A stretch of 13,691 bases of DNA, taken from Pseudomonadota bacterium. Lineage in GTDB: Bacteria; Hydrothermota; 32-111; QNBC01. The notes beneath the pieces were generated by a model. The model did not search any database. It was not told the origin of the DNA and was given only the letters and a program-made list of their open reading frames with translations. Made by a program: the position numbers and the translations under genes. This document shows, piece by piece, positions 1 to 7,424 of the stretch. Every line of letters begins with the position of its first letter. Position 1 is the first letter of the stretch. The stretch covers positions 1-13,691 of the forward strand of contig JAACEC010000008.1 of assembly GCA_011682715.1 (NCBI GenBank), written 5' to 3'.

Positions 1-609
1 ACTTTCCATGATACGGAGTATATGATTATCCCGGATAGAATCGAGGCGGGAACATATATCATTGCAGGCGTACTCGCAGCCAAAGAATTACTCGTTAAAA
101 ACATAATCCCATCACACCTTGAGAGTCTTCTTATTAAACTCAATGAAATCGGTTTAAATCCTGTTGTATATAATGATAAAATTTTAGTCAGAAGAAAAGA
201 AAATTTAAAATCCACAAACATCAAGGTTCTCCCCTATCCCGGGTTCCCTACTGACATGCAAGCACAATTCGCAGTTCTAATGACACAGGCAAACGGGAAA
301 TCGATTATCAATGAGACTATTTTTGAAAACCGATTTATGTACGTTCCGGAACTTATGAGAATGGGAGCGGATATTCAAATTGAGGATAACAATGCTTTTA
401 TAAACGGACCTACACTTCTTGAAGGTGCCGAAGTTATGGCATCGGACCTCCGTGCTTCCGCTGCTCTAATTTTAGCGGCTTTAATTGCAAAAGGAAAGAC
501 TACAATTTCAAGAATTTACCATATAGACAGAGGTTATGAAAAAATTGAGGAAAAGATTTCCAATGTCGGGGCTTCCATAAAAAGAGTAAATCCTAATCAG
601 GAGGAATGA
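1..609 (+). CDS. murA: UDP-N-acetylglucosamine 1-carboxyvinyltransferase (MurA), C-terminal part, 5' end outside window
   Basis: MurA transfers enolpyruvate from PEP to UDP-GlcNAc, the first committed step of peptidoglycan precursor synthesis in the cytoplasm. The frame is open from base 1, giving 202 visible residues of a family that is usually about 420, so roughly the C-terminal half is present. Visible family signatures are PDRIEAGT near the left edge, FPTDMQAQF (visible residues about 82-90), ENRFMYVPELMRMGA, SDLRASAALI and HIDRGYE. By eye these carry the equivalents of E. coli Asp305, Arg371 and Arg397. The loop with the catalytic Cys115 lies upstream of the window, so it cannot be checked. 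The ATG at base 22 is an internal Met, not the start. The stop overlaps the next gene as TGATG. Identification is very secure. Confidence 0.97.
   Translation, partial: TFHDTEYMIIPDRIEAGTYIIAGVLAAKELLVKNIIPSHLESLLIKLNEIGLNPVVYNDKILVRRKENLKSTNIKVLPYPGFPTDMQAQFAVLMTQANGKSIINETIFENRFMYVPELMRMGADIQIEDNNAFINGPTLLEGAEVMASDLRASAALILAALIAKGKTTISRIYHIDRGYEKIEEKISNVGASIKRVNPNQEE
599..604 (+). promoter_or_regulatory. Shine-Dalgarno AGGAGG for the Ptb-type gene
   Basis: A perfect AGGAGG lies inside the last codons of murA. It sits 1 base before the ATG at 606 and 4 bases before the ATG at 609. The second spacing is more workable, so it favours the ATG at 609, which forms a TGATG stop/start junction with murA. 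Confidence 0.8.
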
Positions 610-1508
610 TGTTTAGTTCTTTTAACGATATTTACGAGTTAGCCAAAAAAAACGGCAAAAAAAGAATGTCAGTTGCATGTGCAGCCGATGAAACCGTTTT
701 AAGTGCATGCTATGAAGCTTCACAAATGGGGATAGCCGAAGCCGTTTTAACCGGTAAAAGAGACGAAATATCTCCCGTCCTCGAAAAATTGGATATAGCA
801 ACGGATTATTTTGAAATAATAGACAGCGATAATAATCGGGATGCTATTTTAAAAGCAGTAAAATTGGTCCGTGACGGCGATTGCAAATTTATTCTTAAAG
901 GCTTTACACAAACAGCGGATTTCTTGAGAGGAGTACTCGACAAAGAAGTCGGTTTGAGGACAGGTAGATTACTCAGTCATACGGCTATCGTCGAAATTAA
1001 AAAATTCAACAGAATAATCCAGTATACAGACGGTGGCATGAATATATACCCCGATTTGGATGCAAAAGTACAGATATTGAAAAATGCTATTGAACTCGCC
1101 CATGCAATGCAAATAGAAATACCCAATGTTGCCGTACTCGGACCCGTTGAGACCGTTAATCCGGATATTCGAGAAAACATAGACGGAGCCATACTTAGCA
1201 AAATGGGACAGAGAGGACAGTTGGGAATGTGCAATGTGGAGGGGCCGCTTGCCATGGATATAATTCTTTCGAAAGAGGCAGCAGAGCATAAGAAATTAAA
1301 TTGCGACGTTTGCGGTAATACGGACATCATTCTTGTTCCAAACCTTGTTTCGGGAAATTCCATAGTAAAGACGATGGTCTACACATCCGACATCGAATTG
1401 GGTGGCTTGATTCTGGGGGCAAAGGCTCCATGTCTTCTACTCTCGAGAGCCGATACATTAAAAACCAAATTAAACTCCATTGCACTGGGAAATGTTGTAA
1501 CCGATTAA
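609..1508 (+). CDS. ptb: Phosphate acyltransferase, phosphate butyryltransferase (Ptb)-like
   Basis: A 299-residue member of the phosphate acetyl/butyryltransferase family. These enzymes interconvert acyl-CoA plus phosphate with acyl-phosphate plus CoA, usually paired with a kinase that makes ATP. The length is that of Ptb, without the extra N-terminal domains of long Pta enzymes. Visible signatures are an ILKGFTQTADFLRGVL segment near residue 95, NIYPDL near 145, LGPVETVNPDIREN near 177-190, NVEGPLAMD near 209-217, ILVPN..SGN near 241-250, and a C-terminal GLILGAKAP...SRAD at about 266-282. Butyryl, branched-chain, propionyl or acetyl substrates are all possible; the sequence does not decide. 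No acyl kinase gene is next to it. An ATG at 606 would add one Met, but the Shine-Dalgarno spacing favours 609. The next gene starts 1 base after the stop. Confidence 0.87.
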   Translation: MFSSFNDIYELAKKNGKKRMSVACAADETVLSACYEASQMGIAEAVLTGKRDEISPVLEKLDIATDYFEIIDSDNNRDAILKAVKLVRDGDCKFILKGFTQTADFLRGVLDKEVGLRTGRLLSHTAIVEIKKFNRIIQYTDGGMNIYPDLDAKVQILKNAIELAHAMQIEIPNVAVLGPVETVNPDIRENIDGAILSKMGQRGQLGMCNVEGPLAMDIILSKEAAEHKKLNCDVCGNTDIILVPNLVSGNSIVKTMVYTSDIELGGLILGAKAPCLLLSRADTLKTKLNSIALGNVVTD

Positions 1509-1509
1509 T

Positions 1510-4299
1510 ATGAAAAGACTAATATTTACCCTGCTTTTTCTTTTACCCGTTTTACTTGTAGCAAGTGAATCTGAAGATTTTGGTGTTGCCGTTCAGCAGA
1601 TGAACGACGGATTTTACTCACAATCTACTTCTACATTTGAAACCCTTTATAATTCATCCAAATCACCGGAAATTAAAGAAAAATCTCTCCTGCTTCTCGG
1701 AGAGTGTTATCTTCGTTCTCAAAAACTCGATAGCGCTTTGAGGATTTTTAAGACCTATTTGAATGACTACCCCTCGGGAAAATTTATTGCCTTTGCATAT
1801 TCTCGCATCGGTGTGATCCATATGAAAAAAGGATCTTACTCTCACGCTGTTAAATATCTGCAGAAAGCCTATCGATTCAAGAATGTAGCCTATGGCAATG
1901 AAATTGCAGTAAATCTTGCCGAATGTTATGCTAAATTAGGCAATGTCAAAAACGGAATAAATCTCCTTATAAACAGAATAAAAATTTCGAAAGGAGATAA
2001 CGAGCCTCTTTACATGAAACTTGCCGAACTCTATAAAATGCAGGGGAACGATAAGAAGGCTCTCTCCGCAGTAAAAGTTATACTTGCCAATAGTAAATCC
2101 GATTACCTGAACAAGGCATATTACATTGCAGGAGATATCTATTTCAGCTACGGCGATTACGATAAATCCGTTAATTATCTAAATAAGAACCTCCTTTCAA
2201 ACAACGATTACAAGTATCCGTCAACATATCTTCTCGGTGAGATCTATACAGTGACAGGGAATTACTATACTGCTAATAAAATGTTTAACCGGCTGTTAAA
2301 AAATGCGAAATATAGAGAAACGGGAATGTTCGGGATGGCTTGGCTCAATTATCAGAAGGGTGGTTATACAACGGCTTTGTCTTATTTAAACAATATATCC
2401 GACAGGTCGAATTTTGCGGATCGTAAAATATTCTACGCTGCTTTATGCAATAAACAGCTTAATAACGATAGCCTATTTTTGGCTCTTTCTGATAGTCTTA
2501 CAAGAACAACTCAAAGTAATGAACTCATTAAAAAAATTGAATTCGAGAAATTCGATTACTATCTGAGTAAAGGGAATAAAACTGGGATTAAGATTCAATT
2601 CAAAAAGTTAAGTAAGATTTCAAACGCTTATTATAAATTTGCATTAGCTGACTATGAATACAAAATAGGTAAATACAACAGCGCACTTATCAACTACAGA
2701 ACCCTTCTAGGGAGCAGGGAAATCACCGAGTATACAGGTTCCATAAAATACCATATAATTCTCTCCTTTTTTAAAATAAAACAGTACGGAAAAGCTCTGG
2801 AATACACGAAAATGTGGTGGAACTCTCTGTCTTATTACAGAGATGAGCTTACACTATTAAAAGATGATATCCTGCTTAAAGAAAATAAGTACAAACGATC
2901 ACTCATGCTGCTTAATAATTATTACCCGGGAGCACGTGAACCTTATAAAGAACTATCTCTAAGAGCCATAGCATGGACATACATGAAGATGAAAGATTAC
3001 AAGAATGCATATATCTACTTCAAAATATTCGTCAACAATTATACTGAATCAATTTATTACAACGAAGCTCTTCTCGAACTCGGCAATTGCGCATATAATA
3101 CGGGAAAGAAAGACGAAGCCTTATTGTATTACGGGAAGATAAAGGGCAAAAAGGAGATTCAAAAAGCCCTTTTCCGACAGGGGAAGGTACTCTATGAAAA
3201 GGGCGATTACAACTCTGCCATACACATGTTAAAATCATTTGTAAATAAATATCCCGCCAACACAGTAGCGGATGACGCTCTCTATTATGTTTCTCTTGCC
3301 TTTTACAATACGAACAAACCGGATAGTGCAAAATATTATTCTAACAAGCTTCTCTCACAATATAAAAACAGCGATAAGTATTACGATGCCCTACTTCTAC
3401 TAGGTGATGTATCGTATAATACAGGTAAATATCAGAGAATGCTCGATTACTATTCCGGCGTAATCAACAGCGATACGGATACAACACATGTAAAACACGC
3501 CTTAAATACGATTGTAGATTATTTTGTTTCTACGGGAAAGAAAGAAAATATTAGCTCTTACTTTCAAAACAATTTTTCTCAAACATTGAGAAAAAAACAG
3601 TTATACAATATTTTCCTTGCAAATTATACTCTTGAAAGGGGGATGCCAAAAGTTGCATCCTACTTCTTCGACAATATAACTTCTTCGAAATATAATGACT
3701 ATAAAAATTTCCTGAAAGGCAAGCTGTACATTAGTGAAGGAGACACACTGAAAGGAATCAATACGATTAAATCCATAGATAAGAAATATGCGAGTTTTGA
3801 AATTATAACCCATTACTACGGAAATTATGAATACGATTCTCTGCTTCGCTATACGAAAAAATACGAAATGGAAGTCGGCAAAACAGACAGAATAGCATTT
3901 TTGAAAACATACGCTTTGTTTTGGTTAAACAAAGGACTCCCCGAAATGAATATTCATACCAAGCCTTATCAATCCAGATTTGTGATAATGAAAATGATAC
4001 AAACTTATGAGAAAAATAAAAACATCAATCTGATTAACGATGCATTGAAGTACGCTTCCAATGACGATCCGTTCACCAAGGCATACGCACTTTATCTTGC
4101 GGGAAAAATAAAATTCGATTCGGGTAATTACAACGATGCTCTCGGATATCTTCTAAAAATAAAATATATATATGACAGAGCCGATATATCTCTTAAAGCT
4201 CTGTCCGTTGCTTCAAAATCCATCGAAACGGAAGATTCTCCCGAAAAAAAGAGAATAAGGGAGGAGATAAAAAAGTATGAAAAAATCCTTGGGTATTAG
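1510..4299 (+). CDS. Large exported tetratricopeptide-repeat (TPR) protein
   Basis: A 929-residue protein with a signal peptide (MKRLIFTLLFLLPVLLVAS, probable cleavage near residue 19). There is no lipobox Cys, so it is probably periplasmic or held at the outer membrane by partners. The rest is almost entirely degenerate TPR helices. Clear repeat units include those near residues 95-120, 133-152, 168-190, 204-227, 240-262, 377-399, 486-507, 521-542, 555-577, 590-613, 629-651 and 858-882, with the usual small-residue/Tyr pattern and G-[DNK]-Y-x-x-A turns. The fold resembles the scaffolds of BamD/YbgF-like envelope proteins, but the protein is much longer and no orthologue is recognised. It is rich in Tyr, Lys and Asn, like its neighbour. 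No good Shine-Dalgarno precedes the ATG, and the 1-base gap from the Ptb-type gene suggests translational coupling. It overlaps the barrel gene by 23 bases, which points to a joint role with it and the ExbB/ExbD/TonB set. Confidence 0.88.
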   Translation: MKRLIFTLLFLLPVLLVASESEDFGVAVQQMNDGFYSQSTSTFETLYNSSKSPEIKEKSLLLLGECYLRSQKLDSALRIFKTYLNDYPSGKFIAFAYSRIGVIHMKKGSYSHAVKYLQKAYRFKNVAYGNEIAVNLAECYAKLGNVKNGINLLINRIKISKGDNEPLYMKLAELYKMQGNDKKALSAVKVILANSKSDYLNKAYYIAGDIYFSYGDYDKSVNYLNKNLLSNNDYKYPSTYLLGEIYTVTGNYYTANKMFNRLLKNAKYRETGMFGMAWLNYQKGGYTTALSYLNNISDRSNFADRKIFYAALCNKQLNNDSLFLALSDSLTRTTQSNELIKKIEFEKFDYYLSKGNKTGIKIQFKKLSKISNAYYKFALADYEYKIGKYNSALINYRTLLGSREITEYTGSIKYHIILSFFKIKQYGKALEYTKMWWNSLSYYRDELTLLKDDILLKENKYKRSLMLLNNYYPGAREPYKELSLRAIAWTYMKMKDYKNAYIYFKIFVNNYTESIYYNEALLELGNCAYNTGKKDEALLYYGKIKGKKEIQKALFRQGKVLYEKGDYNSAIHMLKSFVNKYPANTVADDALYYVSLAFYNTNKPDSAKYYSNKLLSQYKNSDKYYDALLLLGDVSYNTGKYQRMLDYYSGVINSDTDTTHVKHALNTIVDYFVSTGKKENISSYFQNNFSQTLRKKQLYNIFLANYTLERGMPKVASYFFDNITSSKYNDYKNFLKGKLYISEGDTLKGINTIKSIDKKYASFEIITHYYGNYEYDSLLRYTKKYEMEVGKTDRIAFLKTYALFWLNKGLPEMNIHTKPYQSRFVIMKMIQTYEKNKNINLINDALKYASNDDPFTKAYALYLAGKIKFDSGNYNDALGYLLKIKYIYDRADISLKALSVASKSIETEDSPEKKRIREEIKKYEKILGY
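4260..4266 (+). promoter_or_regulatory. Shine-Dalgarno GGAGGAG inside the TPR gene
   Basis: GGAGGAG lies 10 bases before the ATG at 4277, within the 3' end of the TPR gene. It supports a true internal start for the overlapping barrel gene rather than a later one. Confidence 0.7.
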
Positions 4300-5731
4300 G
4301 TTTCTGCTATTCTTTACAATTTTTATCTCCGTAAACATTTCGATCAAAGGTGAAACACCTGTTGACACAATTACGCAAAACATCAAACTCGAGACACCGG
4401 ATATTTATATTTTCGGGAAGATATCAAAAGGCTCGAACATTGTATTCAGAAATGATTTACTCTATAAATTGGTTGATAATGCACGACCGAATACCAGATA
4501 CCTCAATTCCGCTTTTGTTGAAAAACATATGATTCAATATTTCCCTTTGATTTCCTTATATACCGGCATCATATACGACAGATTACCGTCTGAAAATTTC
4601 GGCCTAATTTTCCAAAAAAAGATAAATGGTTACACGCCTTATTTCGATTTGTATTGGAGCAGGTACGGATATCTTTTTTCAGGCAACAGTTACAAATCCC
4701 CAAAGAGTGGTATAAAACTGGGAATTCAATCCGAATCAAAATATCTAAGCGATATTTACTTCAAATATTCATATTATGATTTTACTTTCTATAATAATAC
4801 AAAATATCATCTTATGAAATTAGCCCTTTCTAATTATCTGGGAATTGTTTCAATGAATAAAATTAATAACGACTTGTCCTTAGGTATAGACGGAAAATAT
4901 ACATACAAAAACGGGGATTTTAATTACGGTCTGATTTACCAGGGTTTTGCAGATACTTTGAACAGATTTGTAAAATTCGGTATCGATACCCGCCTTCCCG
5001 AGATTGCACACAATACACTTACAATCGGTTTCGCCGTCTATCCGCTTGTCTCCTATATCCCTCATGTTTTTGCAAATTTAAGTATGAATTTAGGAAATTT
5101 CGGATATAGCATATCTTACAGCATGGAGAAGAATATACAATCTGCAAGTGATCAATTTTATGAAAATAATTTTGTTATATCCACACGAAGTTTTATCACT
5201 AACAAAAAACACCATATTCACCCCGTTTTTTACATCAATTCCGGCAATTTCTCCGTAGATTTTATAGGTGATTATTATGCGGCGGATTCTCTTCTTATCA
5301 ACGTTTTCAACACATCCTACACAACAGTTGTCTTAAACAACGTGCAAACCTACTCCCTTACGGTCAATTCGAAATATTCCACTGACAAAATGGGTATCGA
5401 ATCCTATGTTTCATATCACGGTATGTTATCGAATCTATACTCCTCTAAACCCGATGATCCCGCTCTTAAAATTGGGTTACTTGCCGAATTCCCATTTCTT
5501 CGTTCAGTCATTTTTAAAACGAAATTGAACTTTGATTTTGTTAACAGAAACATCGCAAATATTAAATACCCGGATTCTTACGGGATTAATTTTGAAATTA
5601 CAAAGTCGTTTAATAAAAATATAAAAACATCATTTGAGGCTAACGATTTATTGAATTCTTACTATGAATACAATAACATCATTCCGCGAAAGGGCAGAAA
5701 TTTTAGAATAACTTTAATGTTCACAATATAG
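4277..5731 (+). CDS. Putative outer-membrane beta-barrel protein, unrecognised family
   Basis: A 484-residue protein with a basic N-terminus and a hydrophobic segment (about residues 8-22), consistent with a signal peptide cut near residue 24. The rest has no long hydrophobic helix. It shows many 8-12-residue stretches of alternating hydrophobic/polar residues rich in Tyr, Phe and Asn, separated by short turns, as in outer-membrane barrels; examples are the strands around residues 113-130 and 158-180. It ends in a final strand-like NFRITLMFTI, similar in style to TonB-dependent receptor C-termini, although the last residue is Ile instead of Phe. No TonB-receptor plug domain or TonB box was recognised. 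It overlaps the TPR gene by 23 bases, and the ExbB-like gene follows 10 bases later. Barrel assignment is by pattern only; the function is unknown. Confidence 0.7.
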   Translation: MKKSLGIRFLLFFTIFISVNISIKGETPVDTITQNIKLETPDIYIFGKISKGSNIVFRNDLLYKLVDNARPNTRYLNSAFVEKHMIQYFPLISLYTGIIYDRLPSENFGLIFQKKINGYTPYFDLYWSRYGYLFSGNSYKSPKSGIKLGIQSESKYLSDIYFKYSYYDFTFYNNTKYHLMKLALSNYLGIVSMNKINNDLSLGIDGKYTYKNGDFNYGLIYQGFADTLNRFVKFGIDTRLPEIAHNTLTIGFAVYPLVSYIPHVFANLSMNLGNFGYSISYSMEKNIQSASDQFYENNFVISTRSFITNKKHHIHPVFYINSGNFSVDFIGDYYAADSLLINVFNTSYTTVVLNNVQTYSLTVNSKYSTDKMGIESYVSYHGMLSNLYSSKPDDPALKIGLLAEFPFLRSVIFKTKLNFDFVNRNIANIKYPDSYGINFEITKSFNKNIKTSFEANDLLNSYYEYNNIIPRKGRNFRITLMFTI

Positions 5732-5735
5732 GAGG
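5730..5735 (+). promoter_or_regulatory. Strong Shine-Dalgarno AGGAGG for the ExbB/TolQ gene
   Basis: AGGAGG sits 6 bases before the ATG at 5742 and begins within the TAG stop of the barrel gene. This is the largest intergenic gap in the operon (10 bases) and one of its best ribosome sites, consistent with high expression of the channel subunit, which is usually in excess in these complexes. Confidence 0.8.
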
Positions 5736-5741
5736 AAATTT

Positions 5742-6362
5742 ATGAGTTTACTCACATTGATATTAAAAAGCGGCATAGTCGGATACCTGATCATCCTTCT
5801 TTCGATAATTGCTCTTGCGATAATCATAGAAAGGTTTTTTTACTACAGAAAGTACCGTATATTGGGGGATGAATTCATGCAACTGTATGAAAAACAGGTT
5901 TCCGAAGGTAACCTTACCATGCTTGATGAATTGTGTAAAAGCTATTCCAATGCCCCTGAGGCTCGCATTGCCCTCTTCGGCATAAGAAACATTAACAATA
6001 CAAAAGGGGTAATCAAAGAGGTTATGACTACAAATGCCAACGATGAAATCAAAATCTTTGAAAAGGGTTTCGATTGGCTTTCTACAATAGCATCCACGGC
6101 ACCATTACTCGGTTTTTTAGGGACCGTTACCGGTATGATTCAGGCTTTCATGAAGATACAACAGCTGGGCGGAACGGTTAATGCTTCCGATCTGGCCGGA
6201 GGAATATGGGAAGCTCTTCTAACAACGGCTTTGGGGCTTACGGTAGGGATTATAACCTTATTTTTCTACAACATTCTTATTTCAAAACTTGAAAGGAAAA
6301 TATCGAATTTTAACCATGTTACCGCCCTGTTTTTGACATTTAAAGAAAACAAAGAGGAATAA
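5742..6362 (+). CDS. exbB: MotA/TolQ/ExbB-family proton channel subunit
   Basis: A 206-residue inner-membrane protein that, with its ExbD/TolR partner, uses the proton gradient to drive a TonB- or TolA-type protein. Three membrane segments are visible at about residues 11-33, 114-136 and 157-181, with a large cytoplasmic loop between the first two. Family signatures are STAPLLGFLGTVTGMIQAF in the second segment and WEALLTTALGLTVGII in the third, with the conserved Thr residues that line the pore. The length is close to TolQ/ExbB (about 210-245). The symbol exbB is preferred because a TonB-like gene follows and no TolA, TolB or Pal is present here, but TolQ cannot be excluded. The ExbD gene starts 1 base after the stop. 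Confidence 0.93.
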   Translation: MSLLTLILKSGIVGYLIILLSIIALAIIIERFFYYRKYRILGDEFMQLYEKQVSEGNLTMLDELCKSYSNAPEARIALFGIRNINNTKGVIKEVMTTNANDEIKIFEKGFDWLSTIASTAPLLGFLGTVTGMIQAFMKIQQLGGTVNASDLAGGIWEALLTTALGLTVGIITLFFYNILISKLERKISNFNHVTALFLTFKENKEE

Positions 6363-6363
6363 C

Positions 6364-6780
6364 ATGCCTATACAATCAAATTATTCCAGAAAACCGTCTA
6401 TCTCCCCTGTCTCCATCGCGGACATTGTTCTACTCCTGCTCATATTTTTCCTTCTCACATCAACTTATGTAGCTCAAACAGGTGTAAAAGTAAAACTACC
6501 CCGCTCGAGTTCAAAACAGGTGTTGAGTGAAAAAAACGTATTTCTAACCGTCACCCTTGCCGGAGAGCTGTACGTAAACGATAAACAGACAACTGCGGAC
6601 AATATAGTTGATGATCTGAAAAAGGCTCTTGCAATGACGACGGAAAAAGGAGTCGTTATAAGAGCCGATCAGGTTATGCAATTGGGGAAAATTGTTGAAA
6701 TCATGGATTATGCAAAAGAAGCCGGAGCTGAGAAATTGTTGATCGCTACAAAACATGTCCCTAACCAAGGAGAAAAATGA
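6364..6780 (+). CDS. exbD: ExbD/TolR-family biopolymer transport protein
   Basis: A 138-residue protein with one N-terminal membrane helix (about residues 18-36) and a periplasmic domain. It is the proton-carrying partner of the ExbB/TolQ channel. The helix begins with SIADIVLLLLIFFLLTST; Asp20 matches the single essential Asp of the ExbD/TolR transmembrane segment. The following VKVKLPRSSS and the later KGVVIRADQVMQLGKIVEIMDYAKEAGAEKLLIA match the usual periplasmic domain in order and spacing. An AGAGGA ribosome site lies 5 bases before the ATG. The stop overlaps the TonB-like start as ATGA, so the two are probably translationally coupled. Confidence 0.93.
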   Translation: MPIQSNYSRKPSISPVSIADIVLLLLIFFLLTSTYVAQTGVKVKLPRSSSKQVLSEKNVFLTVTLAGELYVNDKQTTADNIVDDLKKALAMTTEKGVVIRADQVMQLGKIVEIMDYAKEAGAEKLLIATKHVPNQGEK

Positions 6781-7424
6781 CAAAGGCTATATCCATTTCC
6801 GTGTTAATCCACTTAATTGTTTTTCTCGTATTCTGGCGTATTGTTATAAATTCTTCTGTCCCGATACAAAAGGAAAAACTTTTTCAGGTAAGTATGGTAA
6901 CAGCCAATGAATACAACAGAATGATGGTAGAGTCGGGATATGCTCCTATAAATAAAGAAATCGATTTACCCGAAAGTAAGATTAGCGAAGAAGACATAAT
7001 TAGGCAGGATGAAATGGAATCTACCAAATTAACAGATAAAAAATACGAGATCATTCCTAAGAATATTTTGGAACCGAAAAAGACAAATGTTGTTTTACCG
7101 GGAATTGGCAAAGAACTCACAACAATTTCCGGAAATGATATTTCGGACAATAAATTTTATAAGCTCAGCGGTATAGTTACAACGAGAAGAGTTATGGTAA
7201 AATACTTCCCCACTTATCCTAAAGGGTATCATGTGAATACGGATGTAGTACTCGGAATATCAGTTAATTCAAGAGGTGATATTACTGATGTTAACATAAT
7301 AAAAAGAGGAGGAGTCCCTTTCGACGAAATTTCGGTTAATGCAGCGAGAAAATGGAAATTCGAACCGCTTCCTTCCTCCGGAATACAAAAAGGAACATTA
7401 ACCTTCTTCTACAGGTTGAAATAA
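6777..7424 (+). CDS. TonB-family energy transducer, short, without a proline-rich linker
   Basis: A 215-residue protein with a single N-terminal membrane segment (about residues 5-24) and a C-terminal TonB-type domain (about 145-215, from YPKGYHVNTDVVL to FFYRLK). The SxxxH motif of TonB membrane helices, needed for work with ExbB/ExbD, is present as Ser8 and His12. In the C-terminal domain the V-x-x-x-G-D-I-x-D-V...AARKWKFEPLPSSG pattern is typical. The region between (about 30-145) is charged and has only scattered prolines, unlike the Pro-rich rod of E. coli TonB. AAGGAG lies 4 bases before the ATG. It should pass energy from the channel to an outer-membrane partner; the barrel protein encoded upstream is the obvious candidate, by context only. 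Confidence 0.88.
   Translation: MTKAISISVLIHLIVFLVFWRIVINSSVPIQKEKLFQVSMVTANEYNRMMVESGYAPINKEIDLPESKISEEDIIRQDEMESTKLTDKKYEIIPKNILEPKKTNVVLPGIGKELTTISGNDISDNKFYKLSGIVTTRRVMVKYFPTYPKGYHVNTDVVLGISVNSRGDITDVNIIKRGGVPFDEISVNAARKWKFEPLPSSGIQKGTLTFFYRLK

Noticed and set aside
969..1363. Two overlapping open frames on the - strand (106 and 128 codons)
   Set aside because: Both are antisense to conserved parts of the Ptb-type gene and have no family features.
7352..7423. Upstream in-frame ATG extending the transporter gene by 24 codons
   Set aside because: It would overlap the TonB-like gene by 73 bases and place a charged segment before a good signal sequence; the TAATG start at 7424 fits better.
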